Shown: positions 17,673 through 26,485 of the stretch, piece after piece
Layout: each line of letters starts with the position of its first letter
Position numbering within the stretch: position 1 is the first letter of the stretch
Source of the DNA: Lewinellaceae bacterium
Lineage (GTDB): Bacteria; Bacteroidota; Bacteroidia; Chitinophagales; Saprospiraceae
Assembly (NCBI GenBank): GCA_020636025.1
Contig: JACJYQ010000004.1
Span: forward strand, 372,001-436,000
Length of the DNA: 64,000 nt
Direction: 5' to 3'
Made by a program: the position numbers and the translations under genes
Notes under the pieces: generated by a model
Told to the model about the DNA's origin: nothing
What the model saw: the letters and a program-made list of their open reading frames with translations, nothing else
Databases searched by the model: none

Positions 17673-20075
17673 TTAATCAAGTGCTGCCAATACCTGGTTT
17701 AATAGCGAAGAAACGCCATTCAGGCCACCTCGTAAATTGTCCTTTACCAGAATTAATTCTTTGGTAGTTTGCTTTAAGGAAACACCCATCACTCGGCCGT
17801 GTTTTTGCAGAAATATCATAACTTTCTGAAAGCGTTCCGTTTCAAAAAAGGAAGACTGTGGGTCTCCCAGGAAATAGCAACGCAACTTCCCTCCTTTTAG
17901 AATTAGTCTGTCAAAGCCTATTTTCTTGCATATCCACTGAAGCCGCAAGCCTTCAAACAGGGCATTCACCTGGTTTGGAATTCTACCGAATCTGTCTTCC
18001 AGGCGTTTTTTATATTCAGTTATACCTTCTTCATTTTTGATGTTGTTCAATTCGGTGTACAGGTTTAGTCGTTCCTGAATATTGCTCACGTATTCATCAG
18101 GGATAAGCATTTCTACATCTGTTTCAATGGTAACATCTCTTACATAAGAATCCCGCTCGGCAATTTCCTCCTTGAATACATCCTTAAAGTCTGTCTCTTT
18201 AAGTTCCTGAATGGCTTCATCCAGAATTTTCTGATAAGTCTCAAACCCGATGTCTGCAATAAATCCGGACTGTTCTCCACCCAGGAGGTTTCCGGCACCA
18301 CGTATATCCAGATCTCGCATTGCCACGGCAAAGCCTGAACCCAGATCGCTGAACTCTTCAATGGTTCGAAGGCGCTTCCTGGCTTCAGCTGTCAGTACCG
18401 ACATTGGAGGAGCAAACAGGTAGCAATATGCTTTTTGATTAGAGCGCCCTACCCTGCCTCGAAGCTGATGCAGGTCACTAAGCCCAAACATATCAGCACG
18501 ATTGATGATGATTGTATTGGCATTTGGGATATCCAGTCCTGTTTCAATGATGTTGGTACATACGAGCACATCAAATTTGTGATCTATAAAATCTACCAGA
18601 ACCGATTCAAGGTGTTCAGCATCCATTTGTCCATGAGCCATGGCAATATCTACTCCCGGGCATAAGCGCTTGAGCGTATCAACAATACCTGGCAAATCGA
18701 TCACCCGGTTGTGTACAAAAAACACCTGACCGCCCCGGTTCACTTCAGCCATGATGGTTTCATTAATCACAGCCTCATCAAAAACCCGTATTTCCGTTTG
18801 AATCGGCTGTCGGTTTGGCGGAGCAGTTCTGATCACAGAAAGGTCCCGAGCCGCCATGAGAGAAAACTGAAGGGTTCTTGGAATAGGTGTAGCGGTTAAT
18901 GTCAGCGTATCCACATTGACCTTTATCGACCGCAATTTTTCTTTGCTGGCTACGCCAAATTTTTGTTCTTCATCTACTATCAATAGCCCCAAATCCTTGA
19001 AAACAATATCCTTGCTAAGTAACGCATGCGTACCTATGATGATATCTACCTTGCCTTCCTTCAAATTTTCGAGAACAGCCTTTTTTTCTTTGCCGGTTCT
19101 GAACCTGTTTATATAATCAACCGTCACCGGGAATTCGGAAAGGCGCTCCGAAATGGTTCTGGCATGTTGTAAGGCAAGAATTGTAGTTGGTACCAGAATG
19201 GCAACTTGTTTTCCATCGCAAACAGCTTTAAAAGCCGCTCTGATGGCCACCTCCGTTTTTCCAAAACCCACATCCCCGCACACCAGTCTATCCATGGGAT
19301 ATGGCTTTTCCATATCTGCTTTAATATCGCTGGTGGATTTTATCTGATCCGGTGTGTCCTCGTATATAAAACTTGCCTCCAATTCATTTTGCAAATACCC
19401 ATCAGGTGGGAATGCATGACCTTTTGAAGCTCTTCGTCCGGCGTATAATTTTATCAATTCAGCCGCAATGTCCTTGATCTTCTTTTTGGTTCTGTTTTTT
19501 AGCTGTTTCCAGGCATCGGAGCCTATCTTCGACAAAACCGGAGGAGTTCCTTCCTGTCCTACATACTTCGCTATTTTGTGTAAAGAGTGAATACTTACAT
19601 ACAGAATGTCATTGTTTTTGTAAATAAGTCTGACAGCCTCCTGCATTTGACCACCTATCTCTATTTTTTGTAAACCAGCAAACTTTCCAATCCCATGATC
19701 GATGTGGGTAACAAAATCGCCTGGGGTGAGCTCCTTCAAAAGACGAGTATTGAGCGCCTGTTCCCTTGAAAAGCCCTGACGGATCCTGTATTGGTGGTAA
19801 CGCTGAAATATCTGATGATCGGTAAGTACAGCGACTTTTAAATCGTCGTCAACAAAGCCTTCGTGAATGGCTGTATCGACAGGCAAAAACTCAACTTTGG
19901 CCTTTAGTTCTTTAAATATGGCTGCAAGACGCTCAAACTGTTTGGGGTTATCCGAACAGATATATGTTTCATAGCCGGCTGCCACGTATTGGTGAAGTTG
20001 CCGGATCAACAGATCGAAATTCTTGTTAAATGATGGCTGCGGTTGTGCCTGGAAAGAAATGGTACTTGCTCCCAC
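17673..20075 (-). CDS. mfd: Transcription-repair coupling factor Mfd, C-terminal part (separate reading frame)
   Basis: This 800-residue frame holds the domains of Mfd after the UvrB-like N-terminus: the linker domain from QPQPSFNKNFDLL, the RNA-polymerase-interaction domain (GDFVTHIDHGIGKFAGL, about residue 110), the RecG-like translocase with Walker A GDVGFGKTE, DEEQ box (IVDEEQKFG), TATPIPRTLQFSL and QLRGRVGRS, and a complete C-terminal domain. The polymerase-binding domain excludes RecG. Full-length Mfd has about 1130 residues; the missing first 330 or so are encoded at 30075-31091 on the same strand, 10 kb upstream. No ATG is available: an in-frame stop precedes, and the first usable codon is the GTG at 20073-20075. 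A possible promoter lies at 20115-20142. Confidence 0.88.
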   Translation of the reverse strand: MGASTISFQAQPQPSFNKNFDLLIRQLHQYVAAGYETYICSDNPKQFERLAAIFKELKAKVEFLPVDTAIHEGFVDDDLKVAVLTDHQIFQRYHQYRIRQGFSREQALNTRLLKELTPGDFVTHIDHGIGKFAGLQKIEIGGQMQEAVRLIYKNNDILYVSIHSLHKIAKYVGQEGTPPVLSKIGSDAWKQLKNRTKKKIKDIAAELIKLYAGRRASKGHAFPPDGYLQNELEASFIYEDTPDQIKSTSDIKADMEKPYPMDRLVCGDVGFGKTEVAIRAAFKAVCDGKQVAILVPTTILALQHARTISERLSEFPVTVDYINRFRTGKEKKAVLENLKEGKVDIIIGTHALLSKDIVFKDLGLLIVDEEQKFGVASKEKLRSIKVNVDTLTLTATPIPRTLQFSLMAARDLSVIRTAPPNRQPIQTEIRVFDEAVINETIMAEVNRGGQVFFVHNRVIDLPGIVDTLKRLCPGVDIAMAHGQMDAEHLESVLVDFIDHKFDVLVCTNIIETGLDIPNANTIIINRADMFGLSDLHQLRGRVGRSNQKAYCYLFAPPMSVLTAEARKRLRTIEEFSDLGSGFAVAMRDLDIRGAGNLLGGEQSGFIADIGFETYQKILDEAIQELKETDFKDVFKEEIAERDSYVRDVTIETDVEMLIPDEYVSNIQERLNLYTELNNIKNEEGITEYKKRLEDRFGRIPNQVNALFEGLRLQWICKKIGFDRLILKGGKLRCYFLGDPQSSFFETERFQKVMIFLQKHGRVMGVSLKQTTKELILVKDNLRGGLNGVSSLLNQVLAALD

Positions 20076-20114
20076 GATTCTTGAACGCTGTTACAATATG
20101 GCGAAATCAGGTGT

Positions 20115-20142
20115 CAAAAGTAAAGCATTATATTGTATACAA
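20115..20142 (-). promoter_or_regulatory. Possible promoter driving the separate mfd C-terminal part
   Basis: On the minus strand TTG (20140-20142) is followed after 17 bases by TACTTTTG (20115-20122), close to the Bacteroidota consensus although the spacer is short. It lies 39 bases before the GTG start. Confidence 0.4.
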
Positions 20143-20225
20143 TCGATACCAGAATATTAGTTTTAGATTCGCCAAACAATTCCAGATACAGTCTGGTTTT
20201 CATAATACTGAACATTTTACAAAGT

Positions 20226-21041
20226 ATGTCTTCTGTAGTTCGTCAAACAATTAAAAAGCTCAAAAAGAAGCAGCTTCCTGAAGAGCTGGAGGACATCATT
20301 ATTGCGGAGAGACCACTGCAAATCATGATAGGTTTCTACAAAGATGGTCAACACCAAAGAACACCTCTTGCTGCCACCATGCGAACTCCGGGAGATGATT
20401 TTAATCTGGTAGCGGGATGGCTATTTGCTGAAGGCATAGTCGCTTCTGCGAATGATCTGATACAAATACAATTCCTGGGAAACGAAGACACAGTATTGGC
20501 CGAATTATCCCCTACCGTAGCCTTTAATCCCAAAGATCACCAAAGGCAGTTTCCCATTACTTCTGCCTGTGGTTGGTGTGGTCGCGATCATTTAGACAAT
20601 GAAGCGCCTGTCGTGCTACCTCAAACACTTAGTGCTTCCGAGACCCTGATCATGTCTCTGCCGGGAATTTTGCGAGAAGGTCAGGGTTTGTTTAGTTCAA
20701 CAGGAGGAGCACATGCCATTGCACTGGTGAACCAAAACGGAGAGGTTCTTATCCGTGGAGAAGATGTAGGCAGACACAACGCCATGGATAAGGTATTAGG
20801 CGCTATGCTCCGTTCTAAACAAATGCCTTTACATAATTATGTTGCCATTTTCAGCGGCCGTCTGGGTTATGAACTGGCCCAGAAATCCCTTGTCGCCGGC
20901 ATACAAATCATATGTTCCATTGGAGCCCCATCCAGCGCTGCGCTTGAGCTCGCCGATGCCTACGGAATGACTGTTTGCGGCTTTGTTCGCGAAGATGGAT
21001 TTAACCTATATTGTGGAGCCAATAGAATTAAAGAAGCATGA
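20226..21041 (+). CDS. fdhD: Formate dehydrogenase accessory sulfurtransferase FdhD
   Basis: FdhD passes sulfur to the molybdenum cofactor of formate dehydrogenase. The 271-residue protein shows the conserved core: the RTPGDDFNLVAGWLFAEGI segment, the Cys pair in CGWCGRD, the STGGAHAIAL motif and EDVGRHNAMDKVLG. The frame is open from 20133, but the ATG at 20226 fits the family N-terminus. No formate dehydrogenase is in the window. Its stop overlaps the start of the next gene by four bases (ATGA), so the two are translated together. Confidence 0.9.
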   Translation: MSSVVRQTIKKLKKKQLPEELEDIIIAERPLQIMIGFYKDGQHQRTPLAATMRTPGDDFNLVAGWLFAEGIVASANDLIQIQFLGNEDTVLAELSPTVAFNPKDHQRQFPITSACGWCGRDHLDNEAPVVLPQTLSASETLIMSLPGILREGQGLFSSTGGAHAIALVNQNGEVLIRGEDVGRHNAMDKVLGAMLRSKQMPLHNYVAIFSGRLGYELAQKSLVAGIQIICSIGAPSSAALELADAYGMTVCGFVREDGFNLYCGANRIKEA

Positions 21042-21406
21042 AATTGAGATTTGACCAGCAGTCTGTTCGCTTCCGTTTAAAGAAGTCTGATGTAGATGTT
21101 TTAGCCGATAAGGGAGCAGTTGAAGAAACAATACACTTTCCCCAGCAAATACTTACCTACCGACTTGAAATAAACAAGGTGGTACAAAGCATCTCCGCTT
21201 TTTTTGCGAACAACCACCTAATCGTCAGAATTCCACCAGAGCAGGCATTGCAATGGATCAATACAAACGAAGTTGGCATTTACGCGAGTGTTTCCTGGCC
21301 GGAAGCCGAAAAAATATTGGAAATTTTGATCGAAAAAGATTTTCCCTGCAAACATGGCTCTGAGACCGATAATGCAGATACTTTCGATGAATTGAGTTCT
21401 CAATAA
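21038..21406 (+). CDS. DUF7009-like small protein coupled to fdhD
   Basis: The 122-residue cytosolic protein begins KLRFDQQSVRFRLKKSDVD and ends acidic. This resembles a small Bacteroidota family listed as DUF7009; the assignment is from pattern memory. No catalytic motif is visible. Because it overlaps fdhD by four bases it may take part in molybdoenzyme maturation, which is inference from position only. Confidence 0.6.
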   Translation: MKLRFDQQSVRFRLKKSDVDVLADKGAVEETIHFPQQILTYRLEINKVVQSISAFFANNHLIVRIPPEQALQWINTNEVGIYASVSWPEAEKILEILIEKDFPCKHGSETDNADTFDELSSQ

Positions 21407-21501
21407 AAGCGTCCTCTAGATGCCAAATGAATAACTTTCTACCCTTTTTGTGTTATTGGCACTTGTTTTGTTTCTGATTATGAAACATTTCTAGAGTCAC
21501 A

Positions 21502-23670
21502 ATGAAAAACTTTACTTTATTCCTCCTTTTTTCCTTACTTCTTAACCTCAACTCCAGCTTTTCCCAAAATCAGGCTTTCCAAAACGCAATTCATGCAAAA
21601 CTCAATGCAGTAGACTACGGACTTTTATTCAATAATGAATTGAAAGTAGGTCAGGCATTTGAATTTGCTTATTTCCGCAATGTGGCCCCCGCCCTGAATA
21701 TTGGTGTTCCGATAAAGCTCGGCCTTGCCAAAATTGGCGGCGCCAGTGAGAACTCCGTTCTAACCAGCTTTGATCTGATGTTCCGTCTTGAGAACATTAA
21801 AAGCGAGAGCAAAGTCATCCCCTTTGCTTTTGCCGGCGCCGGATACATCCTGGAAGAATTTAAAAATGGACATGTTCAATTTCCATTTGGCGCAGGTTTA
21901 CACTACAGACTAACCAATTATGCCTTCATTAGTCTCCAGGCCGAATTCAGAAAGGCCTTGGTCGACGACAGGGACAATGTTCAACTTGGCTTAGGGTATG
22001 TGTACCTTCTGCACAAATCAGAGAACAAAACGATGACACCACCAGAGGTTCCTGCCAATGACGATGACTTTGACGGCATTGTAAACGCAGAGGACAAGTG
22101 TCCTACAGAACCGGGTCCAGCAGGCACTTTTGGATGTCCAGACCGCGATAATGATGGTGTTGCCGATTCAGATGACCTATGTCCTGATGAAGCTGGCACC
22201 TTCGATACCGGCGGCTGTCCAGACCACGATGGTGATGGTGTAGCAGACAAAGATGATGAATGCCCTACCGAGGCCGGTCCATGGAACGGATGCCCGGACA
22301 CAGATTATGATGGTGTTCCTGACAAAGATGACAAGTGCCCAACTGAAGCTGGTCTGGCAGAAAATCAAGGTTGCCCTATGGCAAAGGATTCTGACGGCGA
22401 TGGCTTCGACGATGACAGAGACCTTTGTCCATCCGAGCCCGGAACAGCTGGTGGTTGCCCAGATGCTGATAAAGACGGCGTTGCGGATGTAAACGACAAA
22501 TGCCCCAATGTACCAGGATCACTTACCAACAACGGCTGTCCTGACGTACTAGACGCCGATGGCGATGGCTTTGCTGATGATGTAGACCAGTGTCCATACA
22601 CCGCAGGTACCATCAATGGCTGCCCCGATACGGACAATGATGGTGTTGCAGACAAAAACGACAAATGTCCGGAGATAGCCGGCTCAATTAGTAACAACGG
22701 TTGCCCGGATATTAAAGATGCCGATGGCGATGGCTTTCCGGATGACGAAGACCAATGCCCATACTCTGCCGGTACTGTAAAAGGTTGTCCGGATTCGGAT
22801 AATGACGGTGTGGCTGATATTAATGATAAATGCCCACAGGAACCTGGAAGTGTGAACAACCACGGTTGCCCGGACATCAAAGATGCCGATGGCGATGGTT
22901 TTGCCGATGATGTAGATCAATGTCCTTATTCTGCAGGAACCGTAAATGGTTGTCCAGACGCTGATAACGATGGCATCGCTGATATTCACGATAAGTGCCC
23001 ACAAGTTGCCGGCGTAGCCTCAAATAATGGTTGCCCTGAAGTAAAAGACAGCGATGGCGATGGCTTCAATGATGACGTAGATGAATGCCCGCAAAAAGCA
23101 GGCACCGTAAATGGCTGTCCTGATTCAGACCGCGATGGCATTGCTGATAAAAACGACAAGTGTCCTCAATTACCCGGGCCAGCCAAGAATAACGGCTGTC
23201 CTGAAGTAAAAGAAGATCCCGATAGCGATGGCGATGGCGTAGTAGACAGCATCGACAAATGCCCTCAAACTCCTGGTCTGGCTTCAAACAACGGTTGTCC
23301 GGAAGTAAAAAAAGAAGTTCAGGCAAGGCTTGAATATGCGGCCAGAGCCGTGAAATTTGAAACGGCGAAGTCTATCCTTAAAAGCGAATCCTATGCAATT
23401 CTGGATGAAATTGTCAACATCATGAGACAAAATCCGGAATACATACTGGCCATTAGTGGTCATACTGATGATGTTGGGGAAGATGAAGAAAACCTCGAGC
23501 TTTCTCAGGAACGTGCCAGAGCCTGCTACGATTATTTGTTATTCAGAGGGATCAAAGCGGAGCGCTTGCGTCACGCCGGGTTTGGAGAAAGTCGTCCGAT
23601 TGCCACCAACAGCACCCCTGAAGGACGTGAGTTGAACAGACGCGTGGAGTTTGAAATCATAGCAAATTGA
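21502..23670 (+). CDS. OmpA-family outer-membrane protein with 15 TSP type 3 repeats
   Basis: The 722-residue protein has a signal peptide (ending NSSFSQ), a barrel-like N-terminal domain of about 165 residues, about 15 thrombospondin type 3 repeats (residues 190-600) and an OmpA peptidoglycan-binding domain (GHTDDVGEDEENLELS, ERARACYDYL). From the fifth repeat on, two repeat types alternate, giving a higher-order unit of about 46 residues. The repeats bind calcium and form a stiff rod. It is a longer paralog of the protein at 7037-8431, which has six repeats. A strong terminator follows. Confidence 0.9.
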   Translation: MKNFTLFLLFSLLLNLNSSFSQNQAFQNAIHAKLNAVDYGLLFNNELKVGQAFEFAYFRNVAPALNIGVPIKLGLAKIGGASENSVLTSFDLMFRLENIKSESKVIPFAFAGAGYILEEFKNGHVQFPFGAGLHYRLTNYAFISLQAEFRKALVDDRDNVQLGLGYVYLLHKSENKTMTPPEVPANDDDFDGIVNAEDKCPTEPGPAGTFGCPDRDNDGVADSDDLCPDEAGTFDTGGCPDHDGDGVADKDDECPTEAGPWNGCPDTDYDGVPDKDDKCPTEAGLAENQGCPMAKDSDGDGFDDDRDLCPSEPGTAGGCPDADKDGVADVNDKCPNVPGSLTNNGCPDVLDADGDGFADDVDQCPYTAGTINGCPDTDNDGVADKNDKCPEIAGSISNNGCPDIKDADGDGFPDDEDQCPYSAGTVKGCPDSDNDGVADINDKCPQEPGSVNNHGCPDIKDADGDGFADDVDQCPYSAGTVNGCPDADNDGIADIHDKCPQVAGVASNNGCPEVKDSDGDGFNDDVDECPQKAGTVNGCPDSDRDGIADKNDKCPQLPGPAKNNGCPEVKEDPDSDGDGVVDSIDKCPQTPGLASNNGCPEVKKEVQARLEYAARAVKFETAKSILKSESYAILDEIVNIMRQNPEYILAISGHTDDVGEDEENLELSQERARACYDYLLFRGIKAERLRHAGFGESRPIATNSTPEGRELNRRVEFEIIAN
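22380..23215 (+). repeat. Higher-order TSP3-coding tandem repeat
   Basis: About five copies of a roughly 138-bp unit, each coding for one DGDGF-type and one DGxAD-type TSP3 repeat. The unit positions are read from the protein and are approximate. Confidence 0.6.
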
Positions 23671-23692
23671 TAAGCAAGTAAAATCGGTAATA

Positions 23693-23732
23693 GGCCTCCC
23701 TGTTTCTCAATGGAGAATGGGGAGGCTTTTTT
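23693..23732 (+). terminator. Intrinsic terminator after the 15-repeat OmpA gene
   Basis: Stem GCCTCCC (23694-23700) with GGGAGGC (23720-23726), with an inner loop that can pair further, followed by TTTTTT. It starts 22 bases after the stop codon. Confidence 0.8.
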
Positions 23733-23931
23733 GTGGGGTTTTAGATTTAGGCCAGGCGCTTTTTCAGATTACATGAATGACAAGGGGGCTTAGGATTTTA
23801 CTTTCCTGAGGCTAAATTCTTGGAAGAGATTCTCTACTTTATTGGATTTGGAGAAACAATGAACGACCTTTGCCCCGCAAACCGCTGAGGTCATTCATCC
23901 TCTCTTCAACTTCAACCATATCTGATTTACT

Positions 23932-25011
23932 TTGAAAGCCATTCTATTGCTCGAAGATGGAACCGTTTTTCACGGGTCTGCAGCTGGAAAAACCGGAACA
24001 ACAACCGGAGAAATTTGCTTTAACACCGGAATGACCGGATACCAGGAAATATTTACCGACCCATCATACACTGGTCAGATCCTGGTCGCCACCAATGTTC
24101 ATATTGGTAATTACGGTATTAAAAATGATGAAATTGAAAGCAACAGCGTGAAAATTGCCGGTTTTGTTTGTCGCAATTTCAACAAAGTATTTAGCCGGGC
24201 AAACGCCGACCAAAGCATTCAAGACTATTTTGAATCTGAAAACCTGGTTTCCATTTGCGATGTGGATACTCGCGCGATCGTGCAACACATCCGCGAAAAA
24301 GGCGCCATGAATTGCATCATCTCATCCGAAACTGATGACATTGAGGCGCTCAAAAAACAGCTAAAAGAAACACCAGGTATGGAAGGACTGGAGCTTTCCA
24401 GCCAGGTTACCACAAAAGAAGCCTATTTGATTGGCAATCCTGGATCGCAGCATCGCATTGCAGTGATGGATTATGGCGTGAAAATGAACATCCTCCGCTC
24501 TTTTGACCAGCGTGATTGTCACTTAAAGGTATTTCCGGCAAAAACCGGATTTAAAGACATTATGGAATGGCAGCCAACAGGTTTTTTCCTGTCAAACGGA
24601 CCTGGCGACCCTGCCTCTATGCCTTATGCCGTAGAAACTGTAAAAGCCATGCTGGAGACTGGCAAACCACTTTTTGGCATCTGCCTTGGTCAGCAAATTT
24701 TGGCTCAAGCTGCCGGGCTACCTACCTATAAACTTCATCACGGCCACCGGGGGATAAATCATCCGGTTAAAAATCTTAAAACCGGCAAAGGTGAAATTAC
24801 CAGTCAAAACCACGGTTTTGGAGTGCTCGAAGAAGCTGTGTATGACTCACCAAGCATCGTTGAGGCAACACATGTAAATCTCAATGACAATACCATCGAA
24901 GGAATCAAGCTGAAAAACTACCCGGCGTTTAGTGTGCAGTACCACCCGGAATCGAACCCGGGACCGCATGATTCCAGGTACTTATTCGATGAATTTGTTG
25001 GAATGCTCTAG
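23932..25011 (+). CDS. carA: Carbamoyl-phosphate synthase small (glutaminase) subunit
   Basis: CarA hydrolyses glutamine and feeds ammonia to CarB for pyrimidine and arginine synthesis. The 359-residue protein has the N-terminal CPSase domain (GMTGYQEIFTDPSYTGQI) and a class I amidotransferase domain with SNGPGDP, the nucleophile Cys in GICLGQQ and the His-Glu pair in QYHPES. The start is a TTG at 23932; the family N-terminus (KAILLLEDGTVFHG) follows directly, so no earlier start is needed. carB is not in the window. The 3' end overlaps the convergent hydratase gene by four bases. Confidence 0.94.
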   Translation: MKAILLLEDGTVFHGSAAGKTGTTTGEICFNTGMTGYQEIFTDPSYTGQILVATNVHIGNYGIKNDEIESNSVKIAGFVCRNFNKVFSRANADQSIQDYFESENLVSICDVDTRAIVQHIREKGAMNCIISSETDDIEALKKQLKETPGMEGLELSSQVTTKEAYLIGNPGSQHRIAVMDYGVKMNILRSFDQRDCHLKVFPAKTGFKDIMEWQPTGFFLSNGPGDPASMPYAVETVKAMLETGKPLFGICLGQQILAQAAGLPTYKLHHGHRGINHPVKNLKTGKGEITSQNHGFGVLEEAVYDSPSIVEATHVNLNDNTIEGIKLKNYPAFSVQYHPESNPGPHDSRYLFDEFVGML

Positions 25012-25778
25012 CCTTTTTTAAATGCGGCGATAGCGTCTTTTGAGTAGCTGGTTAAAGAAAGTCGGCCGCTGATAGCGGCTCTTTCAGCCAGCAACTGATC
25101 CCAGTGCTCTGTTCCCTGCCAAAATACCTGCTTTAGTTCTGCAAGGGCATCCGGGCTGAAGCTGCACAGTTTTTCAGTAAAATGATCCAGGTAAGCATCC
25201 ATTTGTTCAGGGCTTTCAAAAACCTCCTGATATAGATTTTTTGACATACCCCATTCAGCGGTTCTCCATTCATCTGGTGTAAGACTCAGCTGCGTAAATG
25301 CCGCAACGCCTACCTTACGCTCAACAGCCGGTCCGATCACAAAAGGGCCGAAACCTACTGCCAGTTCACTCAACCTGAAGGTGGCCCATTTGGTTGCTAC
25401 ACTAAAATCAGTAGCCGCACACAGACCTACTCCACCGCCAACCGCCTTCCCATGAATGCGTCCAATGACAATTTTTGGGCACCGGCGCATGGCATTTACA
25501 ACATTTCCAAATCCAGAAAAGAAAATTCTCCCTGTTTCCATATCGGAAATGGCCATCAACTCATCGAAACTCGCTCCGGCGCAAAAGGTTTTATGTTCAG
25601 CGCTTCGCAAAACCACCACCTTTACTTCCTGGTTTTTTCCTGCTTGATCAAGCGCAGTAACCAGATTTTCAAGCAGCATACTGGGTAAGCTGTTGTGGTT
25701 GGGATGATAAAAAATAATATGGGCTACGCCCTCGGGGGTAATGTCCGTGCGAACGTAGCCTTGTTTTGTAATATCCAT
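25008..25778 (-). CDS. Enoyl-CoA hydratase/isomerase family protein
   Basis: The 256-residue protein is a crotonase-fold enzyme. It shows the oxyanion-hole segments HKTFCAGASFDEL and IHGKAVGGGVGLCAATDFSVA, and the RLSELAVGFGPFVIGPAV stretch. The two acidic residues typical of enoyl-CoA hydratase catalysis are not both evident (GFGPFVI lacks the usual Glu), so an isomerase, methylglutaconyl-CoA hydratase-like or other role is possible. The ATG at 25776-25778 is preferred to a TTG two codons upstream. It lies 7 bases from the lipoprotein gene on the same strand. Confidence 0.82.
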   Translation of the reverse strand: MDITKQGYVRTDITPEGVAHIIFYHPNHNSLPSMLLENLVTALDQAGKNQEVKVVVLRSAEHKTFCAGASFDELMAISDMETGRIFFSGFGNVVNAMRRCPKIVIGRIHGKAVGGGVGLCAATDFSVATKWATFRLSELAVGFGPFVIGPAVERKVGVAAFTQLSLTPDEWRTAEWGMSKNLYQEVFESPEQMDAYLDHFTEKLCSFSPDALAELKQVFWQGTEHWDQLLAERAAISGRLSLTSYSKDAIAAFKKG

Positions 25779-25785
25779 TGTCAAA

Positions 25786-26238
25786 TTAGTTCCCTGATTT
25801 CAAGGCTTCGTATTGTTTGCGGGTATCTACAATTACCTCATCATAATTGTGCAACGAACCCATGTAATCCTGCACAACCCCTGGAGGAGGCATGTCTGGC
25901 ATATCTGATTCAGCACTTTCACCTGCTGTACCGGTTGCAGCGTTTTCAAGGCCTTTGGTGATCATTCTCTGTTTGGCAATAACATCGTTTATCGTAGTCC
26001 TCAAAAGGTCCAATTCTGCCTGCTTTTCCTCTGAAAGATTGGGGATACTGACATTTATCTCGTCACTCAGCTGCATGATGTTTTGCAGCACGACTTCAGC
26101 TTCTTTATGAGCTTTCACAACCTCGTCGTGATCAATTTTCAATTCGGCAGGCATTTCCTGATTATTTTCCGGAGTTTTTGAATCCTGGCAGGAGAAGAAA
26201 AAAAGTACAGCCAAAAAGGGGACAACTAATTTTACCAT
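25786..26238 (-). CDS. Small lipoprotein, coiled-coil-like
   Basis: The 150-residue protein has a lipoprotein signal peptide with lipobox FFSC, a low-complexity linker, and an alpha-helical, Glu/Gln/Leu-rich body (about residues 35-100) with heptad-like spacing. The C-terminus is again helical (QDYMGSLHNYDEVIVDTRKQYEAL). No family is recognised. It is probably anchored in the inner or outer membrane facing the periplasm. It precedes the hydratase gene on the same strand. Confidence 0.65.
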   Translation of the reverse strand: MVKLVVPFLAVLFFFSCQDSKTPENNQEMPAELKIDHDEVVKAHKEAEVVLQNIMQLSDEINVSIPNLSEEKQAELDLLRTTINDVIAKQRMITKGLENAATGTAGESAESDMPDMPPPGVVQDYMGSLHNYDEVIVDTRKQYEALKSGN

Positions 26239-26455
26239 GAGTTTTATAGATTTATACTAGATTTAAGTAAAATGAAATAAAATCAGATTATAAAATGATG
26301 CCAAAAATTACAATTCAGCAGCTTTTTGTAATCGTTAAATCCCCAGTTTGAGGATTGATTTCAAGCAGGCAGCAAAGGTAAAAAATGGCTGTGGAATGTA
26401 GGTTAAAACGGCCGAATACTCCAATAAATTCGGTCAATGTGAGGACCTGGTTTAT

Positions 26456-26463
26456 TACTTTTG
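26456..26463 (+). promoter_or_regulatory. -7 promoter box for the MFS gene
   Basis: TACTTTTG matches TAnnTTTG, 22 bases before the start codon. No convincing -33 box. Confidence 0.4.
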
Positions 26464-26485
26464 TACCATTACCAGATTAATATCA

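Noticed and set aside
17673..20075. RecG helicase
   Set aside because: The frame has the CarD-like RNA-polymerase-binding domain and the Mfd C-terminal domain, and lacks the RecG wedge domain.
22365..22880. Long minus-strand frames opposite the TSP3 repeats
   Set aside because: They arise from the repetitive codon pattern of the plus-strand gene and have no independent protein features.
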